Shown here piece after piece: positions 44,113 through 52,359 of a DNA stretch of 64,000 nt. The translations under genes and the position numbers were made by a program. Each line of letters begins with the position of its first letter. Within the stretch, counting starts at the first letter, position 1. The DNA is from Caccoplasma sp905210875 (GTDB taxonomy: Bacteria; Bacteroidota; Bacteroidia; Bacteroidales; UBA11471). A model generated the notes under the pieces. The model searched no databases. It saw nothing but the letters and a program-made list of their open reading frames with translations, and was not told the origin of the DNA. Location of the stretch: the NCBI GenBank assembly GCA_963931635.1, contig OZ007034.1:1116001-1180000 (forward strand), given 5' to 3'.

Positions 44113-44335
44113 TGTACGTTAAGAGATAAACGATAGTGGAAGTTGGAAGTCTGTTTGAAAAGCGACGAAACGTTTGTATTGGGTAGACCTGAAATTTATG
44201 AAGGTTGAATGGCTTCCAAAATCCTCGTTTGGAATAGTTGTGTAGAGGGGACAAATTGCAGGCATTGGATATCAGTAAGAACAATTCTTTATCCGGTTTA
44301 ATTGATAAAATAATCCGGCGATAGCGTTTGCCTTG

Positions 44336-44366
44336 TTGGAAGTTAAAGGTCTGCTTTTTATTTTTG
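44336..44366 (+). promoter_or_regulatory. Probable promoter of the DUF1349 gene
   Basis: TTGG at 44336-44339 (one mismatch from TTTG), a 19-bp gap and TATTTTTG at 44359-44366, 29 bp before the ATG. Confidence 0.5.
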
Positions 44367-44394
44367 CAGACAGCTTTTTTTAAAGGATATTACT

Positions 44395-44985
44395 ATGAAA
44401 ACATTTACCAAGGAAAACCTCTATTGGATACACGAGCCTCGACGCTACGCTATCACCGATGCACTCATTACGATAGAGACCCAGCCTTATACCGACCTTT
44501 GGCAGCGTACCTACTACGGATTCCGTAACGACAATGCTCCCGTGTTGCAGATGAAGACGACACAGAAATATTTCTCGTTTACGGTCAAGACGACATTCCA
44601 TACCTCGGTACTCTTCGACCAGTGCGGCATTGCCGTCTATCTCGATAGCGATAACTGGATAAAGGCCTCGGTCGAGTACGAAAACGAGCACATACAGCGC
44701 CTTGGCAGTGTGGTGACCAACAACGGCTATTCCGACTGGGCGACGCAGGATATTCCCTCGTCGATACATGAAATGTGGTATCGGCTGAGTCGCCGCGAGA
44801 GCGATTATTACATCGAAACAAGTCTCGATGGCATCAACTTCAAGCAGATGCGGGTGTGCCATTTGGTTCATGGCGACGGAGAAATCTCGTTCGGAATCTA
44901 TGCCGCCAGCCCCTCTCAACACTCGTTTACGGCAGAATTTACCCACATGGAGGTGGGAGAATGTATCTGGAAGGCTTGGCAATAA
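44395..44985 (+). CDS. DUF1349 family beta-sandwich protein
   Basis: A 196-aa protein without a signal peptide. FHTSVLFDQCGIAVYLDSDNW, split as FDQCGIAVY and SDNWIKASVEYEN, is the pattern of DUF1349 proteins, which have a concanavalin-like jelly-roll fold; yeast Ree1 belongs to this family. GEISFGIYAASPS near the C-terminus is the last conserved block. The function is probably carbohydrate binding or regulation of sugar use, but this is not established. It is the last core-type gene before the mobile region. Confidence 0.75.
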   Translation: MKTFTKENLYWIHEPRRYAITDALITIETQPYTDLWQRTYYGFRNDNAPVLQMKTTQKYFSFTVKTTFHTSVLFDQCGIAVYLDSDNWIKASVEYENEHIQRLGSVVTNNGYSDWATQDIPSSIHEMWYRLSRRESDYYIETSLDGINFKQMRVCHLVHGDGEISFGIYAASPSQHSFTAEFTHMEVGECIWKAWQ

Positions 44986-45112
44986 TATTCCCGGGAAATC
45001 TACAATAAGAAGTAATCACCCCATTTAGGAAGTTTTCCCCGATTGAAGATTTGGTTTCAATGAGTTTTAAGCGGGTTTACGAAGAAAGACAGGTAATGTT
45101 TATTTAAAAACA

Positions 45113-45149
45113 AAAAAGCAATCACTTGACAAGCAGGTGATTGCTTTTT
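45113..45149. terminator. Terminator next to the attachment site
   Basis: Arms 45113-45127 and 45135-45149 pair over 15 bp with one wobble, with A and T tracts. It may once have terminated the tRNA whose 3' end appears at 45150-45170 on the minus strand. Confidence 0.75.
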
Positions 45150-45153
45150 ACTT

Positions 45154-45174
45154 TTGTACCCAGAGCCGGTACAA
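45154..45174. other. Putative attachment site (core-type inverted repeat, tRNA 3'-end-like)
   Basis: TTGTACC (45154-45160), 7 bp, then GGTACAA (45168-45174) form a perfect 7-bp dyad around a 7-bp centre, the layout of a tyrosine-recombinase crossover site. On the minus strand CCGGCTCTGGGTACAAAAG reads like the last bases of a tRNA followed by its terminator. The integrase gene starts 240 bp to the right. No tRNA body is present on this side. Confidence 0.5.
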
Positions 45175-45301
45175 GGCATAGAAATTATAGGAAAATAAAA
45201 GAATTTATCTTCCTTATTATCAATTATCTGCATCTTTCTTATTTTCTCTATTTTTGCCATATTTTGCCCATTTTTCGTCATTAAGTACACTTTTAGTACA
45301 C

Positions 45302-45331
45302 TTTGAAATTCCATTTTCTTTTGTACCTTTG
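45302..45331 (+). promoter_or_regulatory. Promoter of the integrase gene
   Basis: TTTG at 45302-45305, an 18-bp gap and TACCTTTG at 45324-45331, about 84 bp before the ATG. The string GTACCTTTGC here also equals the GTANNTTTGC core reported for CTnDOT-type attachment sites, but the promoter reading is simpler. Confidence 0.55.
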
Positions 45332-45414
45332 CAATATCGGAAAACAAAAGAAAATCAATTATTTAGCGTAATCACCCGGTTATGGTACCTAAATCGGGAT
45401 AAAACCTCTAAACA

Positions 45415-46542
45415 ATGGCAAAGTTAGAAAATAAAACGAAAGAAAACCCTAAATTGGAGCAAAACAGGCTGTCGGACGGCAGAATTAGTTTGTATCTGGA
45501 GTATTATTTGGGTAGAGAGGAAAAGCCCGTGTTGGATGAAAACGGTAATCAGGTGTATTATGAAAGCGGTAAGATGCGGGGAAAGCCGAAGTTCGCTATC
45601 AAGCATCACAGGCGAAAAGAGAACCTCAGCCTGTATCTGATAGAGAAGCCACGTACCCCTGCGGAACGCCAGCAGAACAAGGAAACACTGGAGCTTGCTG
45701 TAAAAATACGTGCCGAACGTGAACAGGAGTTTAAGGAAAGTATGTTGGGCTATCGCCTGAAAAAAGACCGGAACGTGAATTTCTTGGATTATTTTCAAGC
45801 CTATATCAATGACTATACCAAGAAAGACATTCGGATGGTGCAAATCGCCCTAAGCCGTTTCAAGGACTTTTTGAAGGAGCATTACCCGATGCACGAGTTC
45901 GGCATCAAGCCGGAACTTATCACGAAGGACATGATGGAACAGTTCGTAGCTTATCTGCAATCCCGGAGCGTGGGCGAAGGGGCTAAAAGCATCTTCCAGC
46001 GTTTCAAGAAGGTTATCCACTATGCGATTGACCACGATGTGATGCTGAAAGACCCCTGCAAAGGCGTTACCTGCAAGGCGGATAGCCAGATACTACGCAA
46101 GGACGTGCTTTCGCCGGAAGAAATCCAGCGGTTGATTGCGTGCCATTATGACAACGAGAACCCCAACGTAAGGCGTGCGTTTATCTTTTGCCTGTATTGT
46201 GGCTTGCGCTTCTGTGATGTGAAAGACCTTACCTATAAGAATATCGACTACGCTAATAAGCTGCTAAAATTTGAGCAGAACAAGACCAAAGGTCATTCCG
46301 CCAGTAGCGGTGTGGTCATTCCGCTCAATGACGGTCTTCTTTCGCTTGTGGGAGAACCGCCGGCAGACGGTAACAAAGACGCTCTCATCTTCAACCTGCC
46401 TTCGTATGAAAGTTGCTGCAAATCCGTCAAGCGTTGGGTGAAAAGAGCCGGGATAGATAAGCACATAAGCTGGCATACCAGAAGACATATTACTTTCTCT
46501 TACTCAGTGAAAACAAGAAACTTACAAAGATTGTCAGCTTAA
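45415..46542 (+). pseudogene. Tyrosine integrase, C-terminally truncated
   Basis: A 375-aa product with an N-terminal arm/SAM-like region (FLDYFQAYINDYTKKD) and the start of the catalytic domain: the first Arg in LYCGLRFCDVKDL and ISWHTRRH, the H-x-x-R box. After this the sequence changes to TFSYSVKTRNLQRLSA and stops. Intact members continue for 50-60 residues with LLGH and the nucleophilic Tyr, and both are missing. The enzyme therefore cannot cut DNA. A rearrangement near 46490 is the likely cause. It marks the left end of the mobile region. Confidence 0.8.
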
Positions 46543-46800
46543 CAGGTAACGATTTGGAAACCAGCGGGCTTCTCTATTCTGCAATGTTCTGCATCAATCA
46601 AAAGAACGCTTTTCTCATTTGCAAAAGTAGTGTTTTTCTCTTTCATTGCCAAAGTTATTCCTCTGAAAAATAGAGTAAATCAAACATCTTATCATTATTG
46701 TACATTTGTTGCACATCTTGCTGATGAAAATCGGTAGTACTGTCTTGCTTTTAATTCCATACCGTTTCCACATCATATTTGAGCCTGCCCGTTTGCGAAT
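46543..46800. other. Gene-less stretch after the broken integrase
   Basis: 258 bp with no credible gene. It probably contains the rearrangement junction that removed the integrase C-terminus. Confidence 0.4.
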
Positions 46801-46920
46801 AGCTTGTCGGCAGGTTCGCCTGTCTGTGTGCCGACAGGCAGGCACGCCGGCAGACCGGTCGGCAGGCAAGCTGGACGGCAGGCAGGTTGGAGCGCGGGCA
46901 GGCTTGCAGGCCAGCGTGCG
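46801..46920. repeat. GC-rich GGCAGG repeat cluster
   Basis: About 120 bp with at least seven copies of GGCAGG or GCAGGC in direct order, several preceded by CGGTC or GACGG. It contains a perfect GTCGGCA/TGCCGAC dyad (46805-46811 and 46829-46835). It is strikingly GC-rich against AT-rich flanks. Open frames through it are low-complexity and not believable as genes. Confidence 0.75.
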
Positions 46921-47465
46921 TATGCCTATATGCTTTTGTTTATTGCACCATTCTTTTGTTGCTTTATTACTACGTTGATAGACGGATGTATTGTACCACC
47001 GATTTATATCATTCAAACTCCACCTCTCTAAAGCCACAATCCATTGCTGATACCTTTATTTGAAGTTTCGCTGTTGTAAACCTGCACAACAGCACGACAA
47101 CAAATCAGCATATCATTGAAACCATGTTGCTTCCTATCTGCATTGAATTACTTTTTTGGTTGTCGGGTTCTGTTCTTCATTGTTTTAGCAAACTATTGGT
47201 TCGCTGAGCTTGTAAACAAGCGAGGCTGTATTTGCCCCAAATAGCATTTCCTTATTGGTCTAATGTCTGTTTTGGCTGTGATTGGCACATATCGACATCG
47301 AATTGACACTATTGTTTGTTTCTCAGAAGGATGAAAATCCGGCTTTATTTCCCGTAATCTCAATAAGGTGCAGGCTTGCACACCGCCCTCATTCCCTTTC
47401 TTCTTTTGGGCAGCTTAGGCATCGGGAAACGATGCTTTGAAAGCCGAAATAACAGCACAAATTCC
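46921..47465. other. Gene-less stretch
   Basis: About 545 bp without a credible gene, tRNA or repeat on either strand. Confidence 0.45.
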
Positions 47466-47649
47466 AATCCGTTTGCTGACGGATTATTGATTTCACGAGA
47501 AATCAGCAAGGTGTCCTTCGAGTTACCCGAAGGCTTTTCGGTTACTGCCGAAAAGTGGCAGCAGCAAGGTATGTTTCGAGTTACTCAAAACATTTCGGGT
47601 TACTCCCGAAAACCTTGCCGCCGGGTTGCCTCTCCGAAGTCGGGCAACC
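47466..47649. repeat. Tandem hairpin array downstream of rteB
   Basis: Seven consecutive dyads: 47466-47485, 47488-47505, 47515-47533, 47534-47555, 47573-47591, 47593-47611 and 47624-47649. The central four form two 58-bp tandem units, each beginning CAGCAAGGT (47504 and 47562). They keep the loop core TTAC while the stems differ in sequence but stay paired. GCAAGGT at 47564-47570 can also pair with ACCTTGC at 47612-47618. Confidence 0.7.
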
Positions 47650-47674
47650 TGTTCAAACCTGCGGTGTTCTTGGT

Positions 47675-48961
47675 CTATTCCTTGTACTTTATACCGTACT
47701 CTTTCATCTTACTATATAGCGTGGTACGTCCGATGCCGAGCAATGCCGCAGCCATCGTGCGGTTGCCCTTTGTCTGTTCCAGCGCATGAATGATTTGTTT
47801 CTTCTCCATATCATTTAGTGCCAATGAAGCGTCAGCCGCCAACGGCATTTCATCGAACTCCAACGCATCCGCCGTGACCGTGTCGCCTTCTGTGTGCAGC
47901 ACCGCCATGCGCACGACCCGTTTCAGTTCCCTCACGTTGCCGCCCCACGTGTATGCAAGCAGTTCTTTCTTCGCTTCCGCGTCAAAGCCTTTCACCTGTT
48001 TTTCAAATTCCTCGTTGGCAAGTTGCCGGAAGAAGTCCGCCAATGGCAGAATGTCCTCCTTGCACTCGCGTAATGGCGGTATGTGCAGGGTGTATTCTTT
48101 CAGCCTTTGGTAGAGGTCAGCCCGGAAACGCTTTTCGGCGATGGCGGTCTGTAAGTCCTCGTTGGTGGCGGCGATGATACGCACATCGGCTTTCTTGTCC
48201 TTGCTGCCGCCAGTGGGTCTGTACCGCTTGGCTTCCAACGCACGGAGCAGCATCTGTTGCACTTCCGGTGGCAGGTTGCCTATCTCGTCAAGGAACAACG
48301 TACCTCCAGCAGCTTCTTCCCAGACTCCCAACCTCTTGCGTTCAGCTCCTGTGAACGCCCCTTTCTCGTGTCCGAATAGGTCGGATGCGGCAAGTTCCTT
48401 CGACAGCAGGCCACAGTCCACGGCCACAAAAGGCTTTCCAGCCCGTTTGCTCCTTGCGTGTATCTTCTCGGCTATATGTTCCTTGCCCGTGCCGCTCTCG
48501 CCCAATATCAAGACACTCATGTTTGTGTTGGCAACCAGTTTTATCTTGTGGTCTATCTCACGGAAAGCCGCGCTCTGCCGCTCGTAAATCGGTATTTCGT
48601 GGTGTTCCAGCCGTTTCTGCAAGGCTTTCAGGAGCGGCGGCAGGTTTATTTCCAACAGGTCTTTGGGGATAAAGTCCTCCGCACCCAGCTTCAACGACCG
48701 GACGGCAATGGGGATTTCGCCATGCTCCGTCATGATGATGTAGGGATTATTCCTGCCCTGTTTCCGCAGTTCTTCCAATAGGTCGATGCCGTCACCGTCG
48801 GGCAGGCGCATATCGGCAAGCACGATGTCATCCTCCTGCATTTTGGCAAACAGCTTCCGTGCGCCGTTGCAGTTGGATGCAGCCATACAACAGAATCCTT
48901 TGTTTTCCAACAGGCGGCACACAAAGTCGGAATAGATGATGTTGTCCTCAATGACGATTAT
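47675..48961 (-). CDS. rteB: RteB-like sigma-54-type response regulator with non-canonical start
   Basis: A receiver domain (the IIVIEDN strand, then ADMRLPDGDG with the phospho-acceptor Asp) is followed by a sigma-54-interacting AAA+ domain (GESGTGKEH, GAFTGAE, FLDEIGN) and a Fis-type HTH (NRTMAAALLGIGRTTLYSKM). It matches RteB of CTnDOT-family elements, which activates mobilisation genes. The first canonical start is GTG at 48922, which would remove the first receiver strand. The full receiver is in frame up to an ATA at 48961, directly after an in-frame TGA; this ATA overlaps the rteA stop. Confidence 0.8.
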   Translation of the reverse strand: MIVIEDNIIYSDFVCRLLENKGFCCMAASNCNGARKLFAKMQEDDIVLADMRLPDGDGIDLLEELRKQGRNNPYIIMTEHGEIPIAVRSLKLGAEDFIPKDLLEINLPPLLKALQKRLEHHEIPIYERQSAAFREIDHKIKLVANTNMSVLILGESGTGKEHIAEKIHARSKRAGKPFVAVDCGLLSKELAASDLFGHEKGAFTGAERKRLGVWEEAAGGTLFLDEIGNLPPEVQQMLLRALEAKRYRPTGGSKDKKADVRIIAATNEDLQTAIAEKRFRADLYQRLKEYTLHIPPLRECKEDILPLADFFRQLANEEFEKQVKGFDAEAKKELLAYTWGGNVRELKRVVRMAVLHTEGDTVTADALEFDEMPLAADASLALNDMEKKQIIHALEQTKGNRTMAAALLGIGRTTLYSKMKEYGIKYKE

Positions 48962-51279
48962 TCAGCCCATCGTTCCGTCTCCTTCCTTGCCAAATCAATT
49001 ATCAACTTGCCTTGTGCCAATACTTTGTTTACAGCAGACTGCACATCTTCGTCCTTTATACTCTCTTTATGGATGGCATCATACAACATTTTCAACGGTT
49101 GTTCCGCCTTTATCAGCATCCACGAGCTTCTGAGATGATGTACCCGGTTATCCAACGCCTCCATGTCCTTTGCTTCCGCTGCCTTGCGCATTTCATCCAT
49201 ATCGGATTGCGTTGTGGTCGCCAGCTTTTCCAACGTGTGCCACTTGTCGCCGAAAGCGAGCAGGGGCGAGAGGTCTATATTGTTTACACCTTTTGACTTG
49301 ATGCAACTTTCCGTGACAGCAAGCAGTTCGTCTATGGAATAGGGTTTGTATAGCACAGCGGCAAAGCCTTTCCTTTTCAGTTCTTCTTCCTCCACATATC
49401 CTGCGGCGGTGGCAGCAACTACGGGGATGGTTTGCGAATTGCCGATTTCCGATGTGCGTAATAGCTCCAATACCTCGTAACCGTTCATCTCCGGCATTTT
49501 CAGGTCGGTTATCAGTAGGTCGTAATCCTTCGTGCGCATCAGGTCGGTCAGTTCATCCACCGTCTGGCAGGTGTCGCACTCCACCCCATTCTGCCTATAC
49601 ATATCATGCAGCATGTCGAGCAGCAGGAGGTCATTGTCTATCGCCAATATGTGACAGCCGGAAAGTGAAGCATAGTTCCCTTGTTTCTTTTCGACTATCT
49701 CCGTTTCCTCCGCTTTGGGCAAGGGCAAGCTCACAGTGAAACGGCTTCCCTTACCCGATTCGCTTTCCATACGGATGTTCCCTTTCAGCGGTTTCACTGT
49801 ATCGGAAACAATGGCAAGCCCCAGCCCGAAGCCGTCTTCCGTCACGGCGTTGCCCAGCCGCTCAAACGGGGTGAATATCCGTGCTTGTTGTACTTTTGTC
49901 ATGCCTGTTCCCGTGTCCGATACCGACAACGTGAATGTACCGTCCTTATAATCGGCACTCAATGCGACTGTTCCGCTTTGTGTAAACTTAATGGCATTGG
50001 ATAACAGGTTGCCGCCAATGCTCAGGATGCGGTTCTTGTCGCCGCTTACTATCTCGTCCGCTTGGTTTTTCACCATGAATGTGAGTTGTTTGCCTTTCGC
50101 CAAAGGCGCAAATTCAGTTGTCAAGGTCTCGGCGATGGTGCAGAGCTTGAACGGCTTGACGGCAGGCGTTTCCTTGCCGCTGTCCAAACGGAAATACACC
50201 AAAAGGCTGTTTATCATCCCTGCCATCCGTCTGGCGGCATCGTGGATGGTCTGTGCGTGGCGCATCCGGTTGTCCGCCTCCGTGTCGTTCAGCAGCAGTT
50301 CGGCGTTGCCGCTGATGGCGGTCAACGGGGTGCGCAGTTCGTGGGTGACATTTTGGATGAGGTTGCGCCGCAGCTTGATTAGCTTCTCATTTGCCTCGTT
50401 GCTCTCCTGCAATTCGCCGATAAGTTTCTCGCGCTGTTTCTTTTCGCGGTCGTTGCGCTTCATTTCCCGATGGATGGCGAGGTACGACAGGAACAGCAGG
50501 ACGATGGCGACGGATATGGTGATGGTGAACAGCCGCACGGACAAAGCCTGCGCTTCGGCTATCTTCCGTTCCCGTTCTGCAAAGGCTTTTTGTGCTTGTG
50601 TGTCGAGGTCGCCAATCAATCTGTTCAATTGGATGTTCAGCGTCCTATTACGGTTGCGCAGGCTGTCGGCATAAGCATCCATTTCTACCGTCTGCCGTTG
50701 TTGCAATGCTATCAGGCTGTCACTGAACTGGTGCAGTTTCTTGGCTGACGGGAGTACCAGCACGGTTTTCTTGCCGCCCAATACCCCTGCCAACCCGCTT
50801 TTCTTCTGCTTCACGGTGCGGATGCGTGTCGCCCTACGCGCCACTTCGGGCAGGTGGTTCACCAAGAGGCTGTCCGCCTCGTTCTGACGGTCAAGGATTT
50901 CCGTCAGGTGCAGCAGGTGGGCTTCCTTTTCAGCCAAGAGGGTGCGCAGGGTGTCTATCTGTGCCGGGCGCACGTAGTCCCAGCAATGGGGCTTCAAGGC
51001 TTGCAGCAGGCAGTCGGTGCGCAGGCGAAGGGTGCGGTAACGGGTGGTGTCGGCTTCTTCCCACCCGATGACGCTCTCGCCGAGGGTGGCAAGGCAGGTA
51101 ATGTGACGGTGGGCGGCGTTGATGTCGCGGCGCATCAAATGGATATCCTCTGTTTCGGTTTCTATCTTTTGTATTCGTTTGCGCTCGTGCACTAAAATAA
51201 CCACCATACTTATTCCGACAATAAGCATAACGATATGTATTATGGCAATCCTAATATGTAACTTCTGTTCAAATTTCAT
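48958..51279 (-). CDS. rteA: RteA-like hybrid sensor histidine kinase
   Basis: About 773 aa from ATG at 51279 (the frame is open to 51309). An N-terminal membrane helix is followed by a helical periplasmic sensor with a conserved EEADTTRYRTLRLR stretch, a second helix and a HisKA domain with VTHELRTPL (phospho-His). HATPase follows (LLSNAIKF, DTGTGM, GFGLGLAIV), then a receiver with LLITDLKMPEMNG and a C-terminal Hpt-like domain with VHHLRSSW. It resembles RteA, the partner of RteB in tetracycline-responsive Bacteroides elements, but no tetQ precedes it here. Confidence 0.82.
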   Translation of the reverse strand: MKFEQKLHIRIAIIHIVMLIVGISMVVILVHERKRIQKIETETEDIHLMRRDINAAHRHITCLATLGESVIGWEEADTTRYRTLRLRTDCLLQALKPHCWDYVRPAQIDTLRTLLAEKEAHLLHLTEILDRQNEADSLLVNHLPEVARRATRIRTVKQKKSGLAGVLGGKKTVLVLPSAKKLHQFSDSLIALQQRQTVEMDAYADSLRNRNRTLNIQLNRLIGDLDTQAQKAFAERERKIAEAQALSVRLFTITISVAIVLLFLSYLAIHREMKRNDREKKQREKLIGELQESNEANEKLIKLRRNLIQNVTHELRTPLTAISGNAELLLNDTEADNRMRHAQTIHDAARRMAGMINSLLVYFRLDSGKETPAVKPFKLCTIAETLTTEFAPLAKGKQLTFMVKNQADEIVSGDKNRILSIGGNLLSNAIKFTQSGTVALSADYKDGTFTLSVSDTGTGMTKVQQARIFTPFERLGNAVTEDGFGLGLAIVSDTVKPLKGNIRMESESGKGSRFTVSLPLPKAEETEIVEKKQGNYASLSGCHILAIDNDLLLLDMLHDMYRQNGVECDTCQTVDELTDLMRTKDYDLLITDLKMPEMNGYEVLELLRTSEIGNSQTIPVVAATAAGYVEEEELKRKGFAAVLYKPYSIDELLAVTESCIKSKGVNNIDLSPLLAFGDKWHTLEKLATTTQSDMDEMRKAAEAKDMEALDNRVHHLRSSWMLIKAEQPLKMLYDAIHKESIKDEDVQSAVNKVLAQGKLIIDLARKETERWAE

Positions 51280-51309
51280 ATTTTCTGTTTTCTTTTGACT
51301 TGCTGACAA

Positions 51310-51570
51310 TCAGTATGCTGATTTACATCCTCGTACAATGCCGGAGAAATGAAATGGAACAATAGGTACAAGGTATAGGAAAATGAAACAGACGGATGTT
51401 TTCATGTGGATGACAGAGAACACTTCTTCCTTGAACAGAAATGCCACAATGCCGCACAGCACGGTCGCAATGGCAATCTTTATCAGGGAAGCCCTCAATA
51501 CATCCAAATGCTCCCAAAACGACATCTCACCGATTTGAGCCTTATCTACCGCCTGTCCCATATTTGTCAT
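51310..51570 (-). pseudogene. tatC: tatC, truncated
   Basis: The first 50 or so residues match the TatC N-terminus (MSFWEHLDVLRASLIKIAIA..FLFKEEVF). The frame then runs into unrelated sequence and ends at 86 aa, against about 250 for TatC. Only the first membrane helix is kept. The breakpoint is near 51405, beside a copy of the sequence found at the left element end (51365-51388). The ATG overlaps the tatA stop by 4 bp. Confidence 0.8.
51365..51388 (+). repeat. Second copy of the element-end sequence at the tatC breakpoint
   Basis: GGTACAAGGTATAG (51365-51378) matches GGTACAAGGCATAG (45168-45181) at 13/14. TATAGGAAAATGAAA (51374-51388) matches TATAGGAAAATAAAA (45186-45200) at 14/15. Orientation is the same. 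Confidence 0.55.
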
Positions 51571-51749
51571 TTGACCGGATTTTCATCCCTTATGTCAAGG
51601 TCGTTTTCCACGCCTTTCACACCTTCCTTGAAACTGCGTACCCCTTTGCCAAGGCCTTTCATCAGTTCGGGTATCTTCTTGCCGCCGAAAAACAGCAGGA
51701 CTATCAGTACGATGAAGATTATCTCTTGCGTTCCTATTCCAAACATCAT
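51567..51749 (-). CDS. tatA: Sec-independent translocase subunit TatA/E
   Basis: 60 aa from the ATG at 51749: MMFGIGTQEIIFIVLIVLLF, one membrane helix, the FGGKKIPELMKGLGKG hinge and amphipathic helix typical of TatA, then a short charged tail. TatA forms the pore that exports folded proteins with twin-arginine signals. It is followed by a truncated tatC, so the pair as present cannot work unless a chromosomal TatC exists. It lies downstream of a gene whose product has a twin-arginine leader. Confidence 0.88.
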   Translation of the reverse strand: MMFGIGTQEIIFIVLIVLLFFGGKKIPELMKGLGKGVRSFKEGVKGVENDLDIRDENPVK

Positions 51750-51766
51750 TTTTAGTTTTATGAAGT

Positions 51767-52339
51767 TTACTGTTTTTTCATCACATCGCTGGTCCAATTC
51801 TGAATGGCATTTCGGCTACTTCCGTTTAGCAGCTTGCCGTCTTGCCATTCCAAGTTAGGATATGTCTTTCTCAATTCTCTTACGCTATTGCTTATTCCGC
51901 TTCCTCCGGATGTGGCAAACGGCACGAGCGTCTTGCCTTTCAGGTCATAGCTTTCAATGAAAGTGTTGATGATTCGCGGAGCCAAGTCCCACCAAATGGG
52001 GTAGCCGATGAAAACGACATCGTAGGCGGTGACATCCAGTTTCGTATCTTTCAATGTCGGACGTGCCTGCGGATTGTTCATCTCCACCGAACTGCGCGAT
52101 TGTTTGTCGTTCCAGTCAAGGTCATCAGAAGTGTAGGCTTGTTGCGGGACAATTTCGTACAAAGTACCGCCTGTGACCTCCGCAATCGTCCGGGCTGCTT
52201 TGGCGGTCGTGCCTGTGGCAGAGAAATACACGACCAATGGTTTATTTTCGGTTAGCATACTTTTTTCTCCTTTGTTTTGGGCGCAGGCGGCAAAGCTCAG
52301 TATCATTACCGCTGTCAATGTCAAAATAATCTTGTTCAT
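51767..52339 (-). CDS. Exported flavodoxin-like protein
   Basis: A 190-aa protein with a lipoprotein-like leader (LSFAACAQ). The flavodoxin domain begins PLVVYFSATGTTAKAA, the FMN phosphate loop, and continues with DVVFIGYPIWWDLAPR and FATSGGSGIS, the FMN isoalloxazine and ribityl contacts. An exported flavodoxin suggests a redox role in the periplasm or outer envelope. It is in the minus-strand block running from 55651 to tatC and resembles the flavodoxin half of the 61.3-kb gene. Confidence 0.85.
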   Translation of the reverse strand: MNKIILTLTAVMILSFAACAQNKGEKSMLTENKPLVVYFSATGTTAKAARTIAEVTGGTLYEIVPQQAYTSDDLDWNDKQSRSSVEMNNPQARPTLKDTKLDVTAYDVVFIGYPIWWDLAPRIINTFIESYDLKGKTLVPFATSGGSGISNSVRELRKTYPNLEWQDGKLLNGSSRNAIQNWTSDVMKKQ

Positions 52340-52359
52340 AGACTTGTTGCCTTATAATG

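Noticed and set aside
45323..45332. GTACCTTTGC as a CTnDOT-type GTANNTTTGC attachment core
   Set aside because: It is also a normal TAnnTTTG promoter element with TTTG 18 bp upstream of the -7 box and close to the integrase start; the dyad at 45154-45174 is the better attachment candidate.
46706..46978. Open frame through the GGCAGG cluster
   Set aside because: Low-complexity translation of a simple repeat with no start context.
47376..47789. 137-codon plus-strand frame across the hairpin array and rteB 3' end
   Set aside because: Overlaps rteB antisense and the dyad repeats; no protein character.
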